Origin: Streptomyces sp. S465
Lineage (GTDB): Bacteria; Actinomycetota; Actinomycetes; Streptomycetales; Streptomycetaceae
Direction: 5' to 3'
Length of the DNA stretch: 64,000 nucleotides
Assembly (NCBI RefSeq): GCF_026898115.1
Contig: NZ_CP114036.1
Span: forward strand, 3,224,001 to 3,288,000
A model generated the notes under the pieces. The model did not search any database, had not been told where the DNA came from, and saw only the letters and a list, made by a program, of their open reading frames with translations. The position numbers and the translations under genes are program-made. This document shows, piece after piece, positions 63,833-64,000 of the stretch; positions within the stretch are counted from its first letter, which is position 1; every line of letters starts with the position of its first letter.

Positions 63833-64000
63833 CCCAGTCCGTACCGAGCCCTTCTCCTTCCTCCCCTCCCGCGCCCGACCGGTCGGTGCTGGCGATCGAC
63901 GCGGGCAACAGCAAGACCGATGTCGCGCTCGTCGGCCCGGACGGCTCCGTTCTCGGCGCGGCCCGCGGCGGCGGCTTCCGGCCGCCCCTCGTGGGCGCCG
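63823..64000 (+). CDS. csnK: BadF/BadG/BcrA-type sugar kinase CsnK, 5' part
   Basis: The window ends 178 bases into this gene. GTG 63823 (GLTQSVPSPSPSSPP) has GGGAG upstream and overlaps the end of csnH by ten bases. After a Pro/Ser-rich leader the ATP phosphate-1 motif SVLAIDAGNSKTDVALVGPD is typical of N-acetylglucosamine/glucosamine-kinase-like BadF ATPases. In the csn operon it would phosphorylate the released amino sugar. The remainder lies outside the window. Confidence 0.82.
   Translation, partial: MGLTQSVPSPSPSSPPAPDRSVLAIDAGNSKTDVALVGPDGSVLGAARGGGFRPPLVGA

Overview
The window is high-GC actinobacterial chromosome, almost certainly Streptomyces. Codon third positions are nearly all G/C, many genes start with GTG, and the gene order matches, as far as I remember it, the core-chromosome stretch of S. 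coelicolor from the rodA/pbp2/mre cluster through clpX-clpP-tig, sodF, pepN and malQ to the csn chitosan-oligosaccharide operon. I see no prophage, insertion sequence, CRISPR array or large biosynthetic cluster. The interest lies in regulatory sites, local gene family expansions and repeat-driven changes inside core genes.

Layout. 1-1.6 kb: 5' part of a B12-binding radical SAM gene. 1.7-9.8 kb (minus): mreB-mreC-mreD-PBP2-RodA cell-wall elongation cluster, followed by a CYTH-CHAD phosphate-binding protein. 10-16.8 kb (minus): ndk, a DUF4233 protein and folC, then an extra PbpA-type transpeptidase, then valS. 16.9-19.9 kb (plus): three tandem paralogues with Pro/Gln/Tyr/Gly-rich cytoplasmic tails, one membrane helix and an extracellular domain. 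20-24.5 kb (minus): clpX, clpP2, clpP1 and trigger factor, with a ClgR-like box before clpP1. 24.6-25 kb: tRNA-Pro(UGG) and tRNA-Gly(UCC).

25-37 kb: a small membrane protein, a membrane acyltransferase, a SpoIIE-type phosphatase, an Eis-like acetyltransferase, an Nei-type DNA glycosylase coupled to rpiB, two related amino-acid permeases flanking bioY, a superoxide dismutase under a near-perfect Nur (nickel regulator) box, and a mycothiol-dependent nitroreductase-like protein. 37-50 kb: two aminopeptidase N paralogues, an AbiEi/DUF559-like protein, a Tat-exported metallophosphoesterase with a PHO-box-like repeat upstream, asd, a Sel1/TPR protein, an acyl-ACP desaturase with an operator-like repeat, and a small secreted or anchored protein. 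50.5-57.7 kb: malQ, which carries two internal repeat expansions and is translationally coupled to an odd 96-residue protein, then an HNH endonuclease, an MscS channel and a secreted S53 peptidase. 58-64 kb (plus): a ROK regulator (csnR), an ABC importer (csnEFG), a GH4 glycosidase (csnH) and the start of a BadF-type sugar kinase (csnK). These form one uptake and catabolic unit whose promoter carries a perfect 15-base palindrome.

Most convergent junctions carry strong GC-rich hairpins, listed as terminators. No single previously undescribed system is proven here. The best candidates for new biology are the three tandem membrane-anchored paralogues at 16.9-19.9 kb and the repeat-bearing small protein coupled to MalQ.
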